NCBI RefSeq assembly: GCF_003019675.1
Contig: NZ_CP028105.1
Location: forward strand, 2,620,282-2,684,281
DNA: 64,000 bases
Source: Fusobacterium ulcerans
Lineage (GTDB): Bacteria; Fusobacteriota; Fusobacteriia; Fusobacteriales; Fusobacteriaceae
Reading direction: 5' to 3'
How positions within the stretch are numbered: position 1 is the stretch's first letter; each line of letters begins with the position of its first letter. The position numbers were made by a program, and so were the translations under genes. Under the pieces are notes generated by a model. It was given only the letters and a program-made list of their open reading frames with translations, ran no database searches and had not been told where the DNA came from. Positions 8,879 through 18,327 of the stretch are shown here, in pieces.

Positions 8879-9655
8879 ATGATAGAGACAGGAAATGTAA
8901 TGTTAGCCTTTGTTCTTACACTATTAGCTGGACTTGCAATGGCAGTAGGAAGCATGATTTCTTTTATAGGGAAAAAAACAAATAAAAAATTTCTTTCTGC
9001 TTCACTAGGATTTGCAAGTGGAGTAATGATATATGTTGCATTTGTTGAAATATTTATGGAGTCAAGGGAGTCATTGAGTGAAATTTATGGTGGGAGCAAA
9101 GGAATCTTAATAGCAGTCATATCATTTTTTGCAGGAATGGTTTTTATGGTTCTTACAGAAAAATTCTGCCTGAAAGAAAATGAAGATGAAGAAGAAAGTG
9201 AAGAAAAATCTGTTTATAGAATGGGAGTAATGACTGCCATTGCAATAGGAATACATAATTTTCCAGAAGGAATGGCAATATTTACATCAGTATTAAAAAC
9301 ACCAGCTCTAGGGTTTTCTGTAGCAGCAGCAATAGCTATCCATAATATATCTGTGGGAATAGCTGTATCTGCTCCTATATATTATGCAACTGGAAGTCGG
9401 AAAAAAGCTTTTATTTTTTCTTTGACTTCAGGATTAGTAGAACCTTTAGGAGCTTTAGTAGGATATATTATTTTTAAAAATTATTTAAATGAGAAAATAT
9501 TTGGGATGTTATTGGCAGCAGTGGCAGGTATTATGGTCTATATAGCATTGGATGAGCTTCTACCATCTGCACAAAGTGATGGGAATCATCATATTGCTAC
9601 TTACAGCATGATTTCTGGAATGATAGTCATGGCAGTTAGTTTAATGATAATTTAG
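8879..9655 (+). CDS. zupT: ZIP-family zinc transporter ZupT
   Basis: An inner-membrane divalent metal importer, 258 residues, eight transmembrane helices. The ZIP metal-site motif H-N-F-P-E-G lies in helix 4 (about residue 128) and the partner motif H-N-I-S-V-G in helix 5 (about 159); both are the ZupT pattern, although the second has Ser-Val where ZupT usually has Pro-Glu. An acidic loop (E-D-E-E-E-S-E-E) separates helices 3 and 4. AAAGGAG ribosome site; TATAAT about 45 nt upstream. Confidence 0.88.
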   Translation: MIETGNVMLAFVLTLLAGLAMAVGSMISFIGKKTNKKFLSASLGFASGVMIYVAFVEIFMESRESLSEIYGGSKGILIAVISFFAGMVFMVLTEKFCLKENEDEEESEEKSVYRMGVMTAIAIGIHNFPEGMAIFTSVLKTPALGFSVAAAIAIHNISVGIAVSAPIYYATGSRKKAFIFSLTSGLVEPLGALVGYIIFKNYLNEKIFGMLLAAVAGIMVYIALDELLPSAQSDGNHHIATYSMISGMIVMAVSLMII

Positions 9656-9929
9656 AAGAAAATTTTTTATTAGGATAGATAAATATTATATAAAATGGAT
9701 GAATAAAAAGAAAGATTAAATTTTCAATAATTAAACTGTTAGTAATTTTAATTGTTGTAATTTTTATACTCTTTTTAGGTTATCCATTTTTTTATTACAT
9801 AAAATTGAAATAATATGTTAAGATATAGGAGATAAGATAAAATATATTTCTATAGGTTAATATATTAACAAAAATAATAATCTTATTTTAAGATATTGAA
9901 ATATTAAAAAATAGCAGGAGGGAAAAGAT

Positions 9930-10802
9930 ATGGCAAGGAGAATATCAATTTATAATTATAAAGAGAAAATAGGAAAGACTACTTCAGCATATTATATGGC
10001 AAAGGCTCTTTCAGAAGAAGGAAAAAGAGTATTGATGATAGATGCAGATCCACAATGCAGTTTAACAAAATTATCTTTAACTTTGAATAACGGCAGATTA
10101 AATGAAACAGTTACTGATTTACATAAGGCAGTGCTGAGAGCATTTGAAGGGCAGCCTATTCCAATAACTTCTGTAGTTCCTCAGATGTTTTCTGATAAAC
10201 TATTTTTGACTCCTGGGAGCAATGAAATATTAAAATTAGAAATTACTCTTTCTTTTGCTCATAAAAAAGATAATAATATGAAAATATTTGGTAATATAGC
10301 TGGGGCATTTAATGAATTTTTTAATAAAATGGAAGAAGAATATAATTTAGATTATATTATAATAGATTTTCCATCTACTATGAAAGAAATAAGTAAAAAT
10401 TTATTAATGGTGTCAGATTATATAGCTATCCCTACAATAATTGATTTATTTATGAATGATACTTTTATCCTTTTGATAAAAGAATTTCATGATTTAAATG
10501 AATTAAGAAATAGTATGCTTAGCAAATACAGCGATTCATATTATTCTTTTCCAGATAAACAACCTAAATTTATTGGATTTATAAAGCAGGATTATCTGTT
10601 TGATAAAAAGATAGAAAATAAAAATATTAAAGAAATAAGTATGTTTACAAGAAATATAAAAATAATTGGAATGCTTTTAGAAAATGGAAAATTGAGTGCC
10701 AATGATTATATTTTATCTCAAATTCCAAATTTAAATAAAAATAAAGAATTGTTTAATATTTTTATAAAAGAGATGGCTGAGAGAATAATTGCACTGGGGT
10801 AG
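9930..10802 (+). CDS. Orphan ParA/MinD-like ATPase
   Basis: A 290-residue ParA-type P-loop protein. The deviant Walker A reads K-E-K-I-G-K-T-T (residues 11-18) where the family has K-G-G-V-G-K-T-T; both lysines remain but the two glycines are replaced. The D-A-D-P-Q switch I motif (38-42) and Y-I-I-I-D-F-P Walker B (about 147) are present. There is no ParB partner, so plasmid or chromosome partitioning is not supported; a positioning or regulatory ATPase is more likely. GGAGGG ribosome site. Ends at a strong terminator. Confidence 0.75.
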   Translation: MARRISIYNYKEKIGKTTSAYYMAKALSEEGKRVLMIDADPQCSLTKLSLTLNNGRLNETVTDLHKAVLRAFEGQPIPITSVVPQMFSDKLFLTPGSNEILKLEITLSFAHKKDNNMKIFGNIAGAFNEFFNKMEEEYNLDYIIIDFPSTMKEISKNLLMVSDYIAIPTIIDLFMNDTFILLIKEFHDLNELRNSMLSKYSDSYYSFPDKQPKFIGFIKQDYLFDKKIENKNIKEISMFTRNIKIIGMLLENGKLSANDYILSQIPNLNKNKELFNIFIKEMAERIIALG

Positions 10803-10820
10803 AAAGAAGTACTTTAATAT

Positions 10821-10867
10821 AAAAACTCTCTTAACCTTAATTAAAATTAAGATTAAGAGAGTTTTTT
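10821..10867 (+). terminator. Bidirectional terminator
   Basis: A 14-bp stem AAAAACTCTCTTAA / TTAAGAGAGTTTTT between the convergent ParA-like and isomerase genes. Confidence 0.9.
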
Positions 10868-10868
10868 C

Positions 10869-11651
10869 TTAGTTAAATAATTCTTTTAATTTATTATAAT
10901 CTTCTAGTAAAATTTCAGAATCTTCATTAAAATCATACTCTAATACAATATTTGCAGAAGGAGTATACGTTTTTATTAATTCAACCATATCAAAATAATT
11001 AATTTTTCCATGAGAAATTGGTTTATGTTCATCATGTAATCCATTATTATTATGGAAATGATATCCTAATATATTGTTTTTTAGTTTTTTTACTAATTCA
11101 TTAATATTCCATCTGTTTAAATAAGCATGTCCAATATCAATCAAACACTTATAATTATTTTTTAATATCATCTCTTCATATTCTTCTTGTGAAAATACCA
11201 TATTTTTACCTATTCCTACATTTTCAATGACTACATCAATGTCATATTTTCTTCCTAATTTTACTAATGAGTCAATTTTTTCTGAAATTTTATTTTTTAA
11301 TTCCTCATCTATTTTCTGTGAAGGAATTCCTTCGTTACTGTGTAAAACCATAAAAGAAGGATTATACTTTTTCGAAAGCTTGAAACTTTCTTCATAACTA
11401 TATAAAGTTTTTTCCCATGAATCCTTTGTCATGTCTGCTAAGTTACATTTTCTGAAAGGACCATGAAAAGAAATTGATTTAAATTCATAGTTTTCAAGAA
11501 TTTCCAGCATTTTCTTTGTGTAATCTTCATCTAATGGTTCAATAAAAAATTCTAAGTTTTCTATTTTATTTTTTCTTAAAAACTCTAATATATCCTTAGA
11601 ACTTTTTTTATAAAATATCAAATCACTGATATGCACTAAATTTTTGTTCAA
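10869..11651 (-). CDS. Xylose-isomerase-like TIM-barrel protein (sugar isomerase/epimerase)
   Basis: A 260-residue TIM barrel of the AP-endonuclease-2/xylose-isomerase-like family. Metal ligands are recognisable in order: F-H-G-P (about 64), V-L-H-S (about 104), V-I-E-N (about 142), L-I-D-I-G-H-A (about 175), Y-H-F-H-N-N-N-G-x-H-D-E-H (about 205) and L-E-Y-D near the end. It is the last gene of the LacI-TRAP unit, 25 nt after the large permease gene, so it probably acts on the imported sugar or sugar acid. Substrate cannot be read from sequence. Confidence 0.8.
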   Translation of the reverse strand: MNKNLVHISDLIFYKKSSKDILEFLRKNKIENLEFFIEPLDEDYTKKMLEILENYEFKSISFHGPFRKCNLADMTKDSWEKTLYSYEESFKLSKKYNPSFMVLHSNEGIPSQKIDEELKNKISEKIDSLVKLGRKYDIDVVIENVGIGKNMVFSQEEYEEMILKNNYKCLIDIGHAYLNRWNINELVKKLKNNILGYHFHNNNGLHDEHKPISHGKINYFDMVELIKTYTPSANIVLEYDFNEDSEILLEDYNKLKELFN

Positions 11652-11676
11652 TATTTTATCCTCCTTAACTTTCTAT

Positions 11677-12963
11677 TTAACTCAATAAATTTGGTAAAAA
11701 CAGTACTATATCAGGAATATAAGTCAATATAAATAATACCAGCAGCAGAGCTACAATAAAAGGTGTTATTTCTTTCATAAATTCTTCTAATTTTATATTT
11801 AATAATGAACATGTTAGAAACATCATTGAGCCAAATGGAGGAGTAACCCCACCAATCATGATATTAACTACCATTACTATTCCAAGATGCAGTGGATCGA
11901 TTCCTAATTTTAAAGCAGCAGGAATCAACAAAGGAGCTAAGATTATCATTGCTGCTCCACCATCTATAAACATACCTACAAAAAGAAGTATTAAATTAAT
12001 TAATAATAATAAAGACCATGGACTTGTACTGAATTCCAATAGGATATTAGTTAATTTAAATGGTATTCTCTCCCAGCTTAAATAAGCTCCAAATACATTT
12101 GCTGCAATAATAATAAACATTACTGTACTTGTTCCATAAACAGTTTCTTTTAGAATTTCAGGAAACTTTGTCAATTTTAATTCTTTATATATGAAGATAC
12201 CAATTAATGTTGTAATTACTACAGCTATTGCTCCAGCTTCAGTAGGAGTGAATATTCCGATTCTCATACCTAATATTATTACAAAAGGCAGAATCAATGC
12301 CCATATAGATTCTTTAAATTGTTTGAAAACTTCTTGCAGAGATGCTCTCTTTTCTCTTACAGGAACATACTTTCTTTTTTTAGATATAATAGCAACAGTT
12401 ATCATAAGAGAAATTGCTATTAATGCCCCTGGAACATATCCTGCTATAAACATTTTTGTAACAGAAACATTAGAAAGCAAAGCGTATATTATTAATACAA
12501 TTCCTGGAGGAATAATTGGACTTACTATAGAAGAGGCTGCTGTTATTGCAGCTGAAAAACCTTTTGAATATCCTCTGTTTACCATTTCAGGAACTAAAAC
12601 TTTACACTGCATAGCAGCATCAGCATTAGCAGAACCTGAAATTCCCCCCATTAGAACACTTAATAATATGTTGACTTGAGCAAGTCCTCCAGTTAAATGT
12701 CCAGTCAAAACTTCTGCCATTCCCATTAGTCTTTTACTTATACCAGAATAGTTCATAATTGACCCTGCCATTATAAAAAATGGTATTGCCAACAGTGGAA
12801 ATGATTCAGCACTTCTTATAAAATGCTGCATTATTAAATCCAGATCCATACTTGTATCTAAAAATCCAAAGAAGAATAATGTAGCTCCCATTAAAGCGAA
12901 ACATATTGGAATATTTAAAAAGAAGAAAATAAATAATATTAAAATAGGTAAGAAACTATACAT
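11677..12963 (-). CDS. dctM: TRAP transporter large permease (DctM)
   Basis: About 428 residues and 11-13 transmembrane helices, the sodium-coupled transport subunit of a TRAP uptake system. Diagnostic stretches include P-F-F-I-M-A-G, G-G-I-S-G-S-A-N-A-D-A-A and P-P-G-I-V-L-I-I-Y. The ATG at 12963 has AAGGAG at good distance and is preferred over one 6 nt upstream. Overlaps the end of dctQ by 8 nt, so coupled translation is expected. Confidence 0.9.
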   Translation of the reverse strand: MYSFLPILILFIFFFLNIPICFALMGATLFFFGFLDTSMDLDLIMQHFIRSAESFPLLAIPFFIMAGSIMNYSGISKRLMGMAEVLTGHLTGGLAQVNILLSVLMGGISGSANADAAMQCKVLVPEMVNRGYSKGFSAAITAASSIVSPIIPPGIVLIIYALLSNVSVTKMFIAGYVPGALIAISLMITVAIISKKRKYVPVREKRASLQEVFKQFKESIWALILPFVIILGMRIGIFTPTEAGAIAVVITTLIGIFIYKELKLTKFPEILKETVYGTSTVMFIIIAANVFGAYLSWERIPFKLTNILLEFSTSPWSLLLLINLILLFVGMFIDGGAAMIILAPLLIPAALKLGIDPLHLGIVMVVNIMIGGVTPPFGSMMFLTCSLLNIKLEEFMKEITPFIVALLLVLFILTYIPDIVLFLPNLLS

Positions 12964-13432
12964 TTTCATCTCCTTTTTTTCCTAATATGGTTTTTATATT
13001 TTTAAAAATTTCCAGAATGGAATATACAAAGATTAATCCAAAGCCTATGATTAATGAAGAATTAACATACATAGATGAAATTCCTAATACAGCAGTAGGC
13101 TTTACCCTAGAAATTATTGTGAATTTTAAACTTAAACAGAAAAAAGTTCCATTCATTAACATTACTATTATATTGATTAGTAATTCAACATAAATTTTAA
13201 ACTTTTCAGGTAATGATTGAGTTAAGATATCAATTCCCATATGCATTTTTTTTCTGTAACAACTAGCTCCTCCTACAAATACAGCCCATATAAAGCATAT
13301 TGTTGCTATTTCCTCAGCACTCTTTATAGGAGAATTGAAAAAGTATCTCATTCCAACATTTAAAATTACTATAATTATAGTAAAACTTAAAAATGTACAA
13401 GATATCAGATCATCTATATAAATTTTCTTCAT
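12956..13432 (-). CDS. dctQ: TRAP transporter small permease (DctQ)
   Basis: 158 residues with four transmembrane helices and the family's conserved core (N-V-x-M-R-Y-F, then E-E-I-A-T-I-C-F-I-W, G-A-S and H-x-G-I-D). It docks to DctM. It lies between dctP (14 nt upstream) and dctM (overlap) in the same operon. Confidence 0.88.
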   Translation of the reverse strand: MKKIYIDDLISCTFLSFTIIIVILNVGMRYFFNSPIKSAEEIATICFIWAVFVGGASCYRKKMHMGIDILTQSLPEKFKIYVELLINIIVMLMNGTFFCLSLKFTIISRVKPTAVLGISSMYVNSSLIIGFGLIFVYSILEIFKNIKTILGKKGDENV

Positions 13433-13446
13433 ATCTTTCTCCTATA

Positions 13447-14448
13447 CTATTTTTTTATCTCATTTTGAATTTTTTCATATATATCTGGTGAGAATCCTGG
13501 GAATTCATCAAATACTTTTTTTGCTCTTTTTTGGAATTCTTCTAAATTAACTTCATTTAAAATCATACCATTTTTAACTATATCTTTTTTGAAGTCTTCA
13601 TCTAATTCATACATTTTTTTATTGTTATCTATAGCAGCTTGTGTAATTTCTTCTTGAATAACTTTTCTTTGCTCATCAGTAAATGAATCCCAAACTTTAG
13701 TTGAAATATATACTCCTCCAGTTCCTAAAAAGTGTCCACTTAAAGCAACATTTTTTCTCAAATCATAAAGTTTACTGTTTGACATAAAAGAAAAAGTAGT
13801 CTCAGTTCCATCAATAACTTTTTGCTGTAATGCACTTACAGTTTCACTCCATGGCATTGCTACTGGATTAGCTCCTAGAGCATTAAATGTATCTATCCAT
13901 AATTTACTTGCTGGAACTCTAAGTTTAAGCCCTTTTAAGTCTTCAGGATTAACTATAACTTTATCAGTAACTATGTGTCTGAATCCAAAAATAAAATCTA
14001 AAGATAACACTTTTATTCCTTTTTCTTCAGCTTGTTTTTCCAATTGTTTTACAAAATCACTGCTTGTAACATTTGTATAATCTTCATATGTTGTATATAG
14101 CATTGGTCCTACTAACGCTGTGAAATCAGGAACATAATCACCAATATAACTAGGATCAACGACAGAAATAAAGTCGCTTCCTCTTAAGACCTGTTCAATT
14201 GCATCTTTGTATGAAGGTAATTCCCCATTTGGATAGACCTGTAATTCTATTTGCCCCTTTAATCTTTCATTAATTTTATCTGCGGCCTGTGAAATATAAA
14301 TATGTGTAGGTTCATTAGTCTGAAAAACATGACTTACTTTGATAACCCTAACTTTCTTTTCTTCTTTCTTTCCACAACCTGCAATTAGAAATAAAACCCC
14401 CAACATTAAAAAAAATGCTAATTTAAAATAATTCTTCTTTCCTTTCAT
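13447..14448 (-). CDS. dctP: TRAP transporter substrate-binding lipoprotein (DctP)
   Basis: 333 residues: lipoprotein signal with lipobox I-A-G-C (Cys25), then the DctP fold. The family's carboxylate-binding arginine is in L-K-L-R-V-P (about 176), followed by the conserved P-W-S-E-T-V-S-A-L-Q-Q-K-V-I-D-G helix. The ligand is therefore likely a sugar acid or other carboxylate; the adjacent TIM-barrel enzyme and LacI regulator favour a sugar acid. Strong AGGAGGG ribosome site. Confidence 0.9.
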   Translation of the reverse strand: MKGKKNYFKLAFFLMLGVLFLIAGCGKKEEKKVRVIKVSHVFQTNEPTHIYISQAADKINERLKGQIELQVYPNGELPSYKDAIEQVLRGSDFISVVDPSYIGDYVPDFTALVGPMLYTTYEDYTNVTSSDFVKQLEKQAEEKGIKVLSLDFIFGFRHIVTDKVIVNPEDLKGLKLRVPASKLWIDTFNALGANPVAMPWSETVSALQQKVIDGTETTFSFMSNSKLYDLRKNVALSGHFLGTGGVYISTKVWDSFTDEQRKVIQEEITQAAIDNNKKMYELDEDFKKDIVKNGMILNEVNLEEFQKRAKKVFDEFPGFSPDIYEKIQNEIKK

Positions 14449-14520
14449 CTAACCCTCCTAAAGTATTTTTATTTATTTTATAGATCTATTAAAATTTAAT
14501 TTTAACAAATCTTAAAATAC

Positions 14521-15564
14521 CTATTTAGCTTTTATATTTAAAACACTCCCTCGTTCTATAACTCTAATTTCGGTATTTTCAATAACTCCTTGTTCACCTT
14601 TTAAAATATTCATTAATTTTACTAATGCTTTTTCTGCAATAAAGTCGTCTAAATGATTTATACTGGTTATTTTTGGAGTAGTATATTCACAAAGTTCCAT
14701 ATTGTCATAACCGATAATTGAAACTTTTTTAGGAACATCTATTCCATGCTTTGCTAAAGCTCTCATAGCTCCTAAAGCAATATAATCATTTCCTGCAAAG
14801 ATGGCAGTATAATCAAAAGCTTTATTTTTCTTAATGTATTCATCAATTATTTTATATGAACTTTCTTGGGTAAATTTTCCAGATATAATCTTTTGTTTTT
14901 CTATATTATTGTCTTTTAAGCATTTTAAATAACCTCTAGCTCTTTTAATTGAGGTTTTTCTTTTTATTTCTCCTGTGAGATGTAAAATATTTTCATGACC
15001 ATTTTCAATTAGATACTGAGTAGCTTTATATCCTCCTTCAAAATGGTTTGGATTAATTACAGAAACTGTAGAATTAGCTATATTTTTTTCATAGTCTAAA
15101 AGGACTATCTTATTTTTGGAATTTATAAGATTTTCTATTTCCTTGAATTTCTTTCCCCCAGAGATAACAAGAGCTCCATCTATAATTCCATTGGCAAATA
15201 TTTTTTCCCAAGTAGTTCCTTTTTTATTGATATATGATACTAATACTAGATAACCTAGATTTTCTGCTGCATCAATAATCTTTGATATTAGCTCAGAATA
15301 GTATAGAGATTCAGATATCTTTTTATAATTTTTTTCATTTGTACTAGATTTTCCAGTATAAACAAGCAAACCAATAATTCCAGATTTTTTACCAGCTAAT
15401 TTTTGTGCAGATAAATTTGGATAATATCCATTTTCTTCTATAACTTTTAGAACTTTCTCTTTTGTTTCAGGTGAAATATCCGGATAATTATTTATAACTC
15501 TTGATACTGTACTTCTAGAAACTCCTGCAAGTTGGGCTATAATTTTACTATTAATTTTTTTCAC
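14521..15564 (-). CDS. LacI-family transcriptional regulator
   Basis: 347 residues: N-terminal LacI helix-turn-helix (I-A-Q-L-A-G-V-S-R-S-T-V-S-R-V-I-N, residues 9-25), hinge (G-Y-x-P-N-x-x-A-Q-x-L) and a periplasmic-binding-protein-like effector domain. It is the first gene of the leftward dctP-dctQ-dctM-isomerase unit. A LacI-type operator overlaps its transcription start, so it probably represses itself and, by readthrough, the transporter. GAGGTG precedes the ATG. Confidence 0.88.
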   Translation of the reverse strand: MKKINSKIIAQLAGVSRSTVSRVINNYPDISPETKEKVLKVIEENGYYPNLSAQKLAGKKSGIIGLLVYTGKSSTNEKNYKKISESLYYSELISKIIDAAENLGYLVLVSYINKKGTTWEKIFANGIIDGALVISGGKKFKEIENLINSKNKIVLLDYEKNIANSTVSVINPNHFEGGYKATQYLIENGHENILHLTGEIKRKTSIKRARGYLKCLKDNNIEKQKIISGKFTQESSYKIIDEYIKKNKAFDYTAIFAGNDYIALGAMRALAKHGIDVPKKVSIIGYDNMELCEYTTPKITSINHLDDFIAEKALVKLMNILKGEQGVIENTEIRVIERGSVLNIKAK

Positions 15565-15589
15565 CTCTTAAATTATTGACTTATAATAA

Positions 15590-15613
15590 GTTTACTAACG
15601 CGCGTTCGGAAAC
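15590..15613 (-). promoter_or_regulatory. LacI-type operator
   Basis: A 24-bp palindrome with GTTT/AAAC ends and the perfect 10-bp centre AACGCGCGTT, typical of LacI-family sites with a central CG. Placed just downstream of the predicted transcription start of the regulator gene, so binding would block initiation or elongation. Confidence 0.8.
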
Positions 15614-15624
15614 TTTATATTCAA

Positions 15625-15653
15625 ACTATATAATTTTTTTTAGTGTTAGTCAA
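15625..15653 (-). promoter_or_regulatory. Sigma-70 promoter of the lacI-dct unit
   Basis: Minus strand: TTGACT at 15653-15648, 17-bp spacer, TATAGT at 15630-15625. The palindromic operator begins 12 nt further downstream. Confidence 0.8.
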
Positions 15654-15773
15654 TTTTAAAAATTATATCTTTGCAATATTTTTTATATATTTTTATAATA
15701 TTTTTTGTTGAAAGAGTACACTAAAACCATTTTTAGAATAAAGATATTTAGAAATATAATGAGAATTAAAAAG

Positions 15774-15808
15774 AAAAAGCCAAAAATTTATTAAAATTTC
15801 TGGCTTTC
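15774..15808 (-). terminator. Terminator of the D-serine unit
   Basis: Minus strand hairpin AAAGCCAGAAATTTT paired to AAATTTTTGGCTTT (one mismatch), followed by a T-rich run, just after the zinc/PLP enzyme gene. Confidence 0.75.
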
Positions 15809-15829
15809 TATTTAAAAAAATTATTGAGT

Positions 15830-16939
15830 TTAAATTTGTTTAAAACTATTTCCTCTAACATCTACAGGGATGCTTTTTACTGCATTGCCATCTTTCATAA
15901 CTGTATAATAGCTGCATAAATTAGCTGTAGAGCATGAATGGTTAGGAATAATTTCTATTTTGTCTCCCACTTTTAAATTAGTTTCTCCATGGATATGAAG
16001 CTTTCCAACTTCTTCTGACAGAGAAGCGACTATTGCCTCAGGATGTCCAATTACAGTTCCAAAACCTACTATAGAACTATTTCCGTGAGCTCCTTGATCT
16101 AGACCTAGGCATTTAGCACCAGCGTCACATATAAATAAATCTTCTTTAGGATGAGAAATTATTGTAGTATATACAGTTAAAGCACAATCTTTTATTTCAG
16201 CTTTTTTTATAGATAACTGAATAGTATCTAAAAATACATAATTTCCTGGATGAAATACATTTATATTTTTATCTTTTACAGCTTCACTGAATGTCGGAGT
16301 TGAACCGCTTGTTATATATTCAAGCTCATAGCCAGCATCATTCATATATTTTTTAGCAGCAGCTATAGTCTGGCATTCATCAGCAATATATTTAGGAACT
16401 TCATTTTCACAAGTTGCAGAATATACATGACCAGGATGAGTAGATAAGCCTCTAAGTTTTAAACCTTTCATATCTTTTAATTTATCTGCAAATTCAACAA
16501 TCTTATCTACAGGTAATCCAAAACGATGCAGACCACTATCAACTATAATTGTATAACTTACAACTACACCAGCTGCAATAGCCATATCATTTATCATTTT
16601 AGCAGCTTCTAAATTGTCCAGCCTCACTATGAAGTCACTTTTTTTAGTAAGTTCTATTATCCTTTCAATACTTTCTTTGCTGGCTGCTGGATATGCATAC
16701 ATTATCTTTTTCAAACCTATTCTACAGCAGGCTTCAGCTTCATCTAATGTTCCACACAAAGCCCCAGTTGCTCCAGCCTCTATCTGAAGCTTTAAAAGCT
16801 CCATACTTTTGTGAGTCTTTATCATAGGCCATAATTCTTTTCCATTGTCATCACACATTTTTTGATATGTTTTAATGTTATTTTCTAATGCGTCGAAGTT
16901 TAGTAGAATTGCTGGAGTTTTAAGATTTTCTTTTTTCAT
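15830..16939 (-). CDS. DSD1/D-threonine-aldolase-type PLP enzyme (zinc-dependent D-serine dehydratase-like)
   Basis: 369 residues with an alanine-racemase-like N-terminal barrel. The PLP-lysine region reads I-K-T-H-K (residues 40-44), corresponding to the family's conserved K-T-H-K, and G-A-T-G-A-L-C-G-T-L-D-E-A follows. The C-terminal beta domain carries the metal pair H-x-C (N-H-S-C, His334/Cys336). This fold III enzyme acts on D-beta-hydroxy amino acids (D-serine deamination or D-threonine cleavage). It follows dsdA by 15 nt in the same operon, so two unrelated D-amino-acid enzymes are co-expressed. Confidence 0.8.
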   Translation of the reverse strand: MKKENLKTPAILLNFDALENNIKTYQKMCDDNGKELWPMIKTHKSMELLKLQIEAGATGALCGTLDEAEACCRIGLKKIMYAYPAASKESIERIIELTKKSDFIVRLDNLEAAKMINDMAIAAGVVVSYTIIVDSGLHRFGLPVDKIVEFADKLKDMKGLKLRGLSTHPGHVYSATCENEVPKYIADECQTIAAAKKYMNDAGYELEYITSGSTPTFSEAVKDKNINVFHPGNYVFLDTIQLSIKKAEIKDCALTVYTTIISHPKEDLFICDAGAKCLGLDQGAHGNSSIVGFGTVIGHPEAIVASLSEEVGKLHIHGETNLKVGDKIEIIPNHSCSTANLCSYYTVMKDGNAVKSIPVDVRGNSFKQI

Positions 16940-16954
16940 AGTTATTAATCCCTC

Positions 16955-18280
16955 CTACTTTAAGTAAGTATTTAAAAACTTTTTCATATCTTCTTCAGGA
17001 ACCATTCTTCCACCAGTTGCCCAACAGATATGATAAGCGTTTTCCATATTTTTTCCTATTCTACTTTCAATATATTTTTTTGTTTCTTCATATTTTAATA
17101 AAGTTACTGGACCTTCAAAGGCAGCACATGATGAAGGTTCTATTCTTATATCTTCTGACTCATTTAAACATCTTAAATAGTCATAAAGCTTGTAGTCTTC
17201 TACAGTAAATTCTCCACTTAGAATAGAATCCATCATTCTTCCTACAAGTCCAGAAGGTCTTGCAACTGCAAGTCCATCAGCATGAGTTATTCCATCTATT
17301 CCTATGTCACGAACACTGATTTGCTCATGAAGTCCACTTTCCATTCCTAAAACCATGCAAGGAGCTAAAGTTGGCTCAACAAAGAAAATATATGCATTTT
17401 CTTTAAAGATTCTTTTTAAACCATAGGCAACTCCCCCAGGAGCTCCTCCTACACCACATGGAATATATACTAATAGAGGATGTTCATTATCAATAATTAT
17501 ATTTTTTTCATCTAATTGTTTTTTCAATCTTGAAGCTGCTACAGTGTATCCTAAGAATAGATTTAATGATTTTTCATCATCTACAAAGTAGCTTTTAGGA
17601 TCTGCATCTGAATTTTTTCTTCCTTCTTCAACAGCTTTTCCATAATCATCTGTATATTCAACAACTTTTACACCTTTTGATCTCAGCATATCTTTTTTCC
17701 ATTGCTTTGCATCTGCTGACATATGAACGATAACTTCAAATCCTAGAGCTGCACTTGTTATACCTATACTTAAACCAAGGTTTCCAGTTGACCCCACTTG
17801 GATTTTATATCCTGAGAAGAATTTTTTAAACTTTTCATCTGCTAAAATTGAGTAATCATCATTAACAGACAACATTCCAGCTTTCATGGCTAACTCTTCA
17901 GCGTATTTTAAAACTTCATAAACTCCTCCTCTAGCTTTTATTGAACCAGCTACAGGAAGATGACTGTCCATTTTTAAATATAGTTTTCCAGGAATTGAAG
18001 TATTATATTTTTTTTCTAAATCTTTCTGCATTGAGAATATTGGTTCTAGTGGAGATTCTATTATTCCATTTGTATCTTCTGTTTCAGGAAAAGATTTTTT
18101 TATAAATGGAGCAAATCTCTTTAAACGCTCTTCAGCATCTTTTAAATCATCATCAGAAAGAGGAAGATTTTTTTCATATTCATTGTATGGAATTTCTTTT
18201 TTATTAATCCATCCTATTTCTTCTCTATCTGCTAATTTTTTAATAACAACATCATTTTTTATTAATTCTTCTGTGTTCAT
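16955..18280 (-). CDS. dsdA: D-serine ammonia-lyase
   Basis: 441 residues, fold type II PLP enzyme converting D-serine to pyruvate and ammonia. The PLP lysine is in G-S-I-K-A-R-G-G (Lys115), the phosphate-binding loop in [12 protein letters not shown] (about 167), and the D-serine-specific C-terminal motif S-C-A-A-F-E-G-P is present. Length is normal. Middle gene of the permease-dsdA-DSD1 unit. Confidence 0.92.
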   Translation of the reverse strand: MNTEELIKNDVVIKKLADREEIGWINKKEIPYNEYEKNLPLSDDDLKDAEERLKRFAPFIKKSFPETEDTNGIIESPLEPIFSMQKDLEKKYNTSIPGKLYLKMDSHLPVAGSIKARGGVYEVLKYAEELAMKAGMLSVNDDYSILADEKFKKFFSGYKIQVGSTGNLGLSIGITSAALGFEVIVHMSADAKQWKKDMLRSKGVKVVEYTDDYGKAVEEGRKNSDADPKSYFVDDEKSLNLFLGYTVAASRLKKQLDEKNIIIDNEHPLLVYIPCGVGGAPGGVAYGLKRIFKENAYIFFVEPTLAPCMVLGMESGLHEQISVRDIGIDGITHADGLAVARPSGLVGRMMDSILSGEFTVEDYKLYDYLRCLNESEDIRIEPSSCAAFEGPVTLLKYEETKKYIESRIGKNMENAYHICWATGGRMVPEEDMKKFLNTYLK

Positions 18281-18327
18281 TTTATTCTCCTTTGATCATT
18301 AAATATATTTTAATTTTGTTATGTATT

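Noticed and set aside
9699-9730. Programmed -1 frameshift on AAAAAG at the micro-peptide
   Set aside because: Joining the frames would need +1, and a -1 slip leads quickly to a stop.
12191-12679. 162-codon rightward frame antisense to dctM
   Set aside because: dctM codes a complete, conserved permease on the other strand; the antisense frame mirrors its hydrophobic codons.
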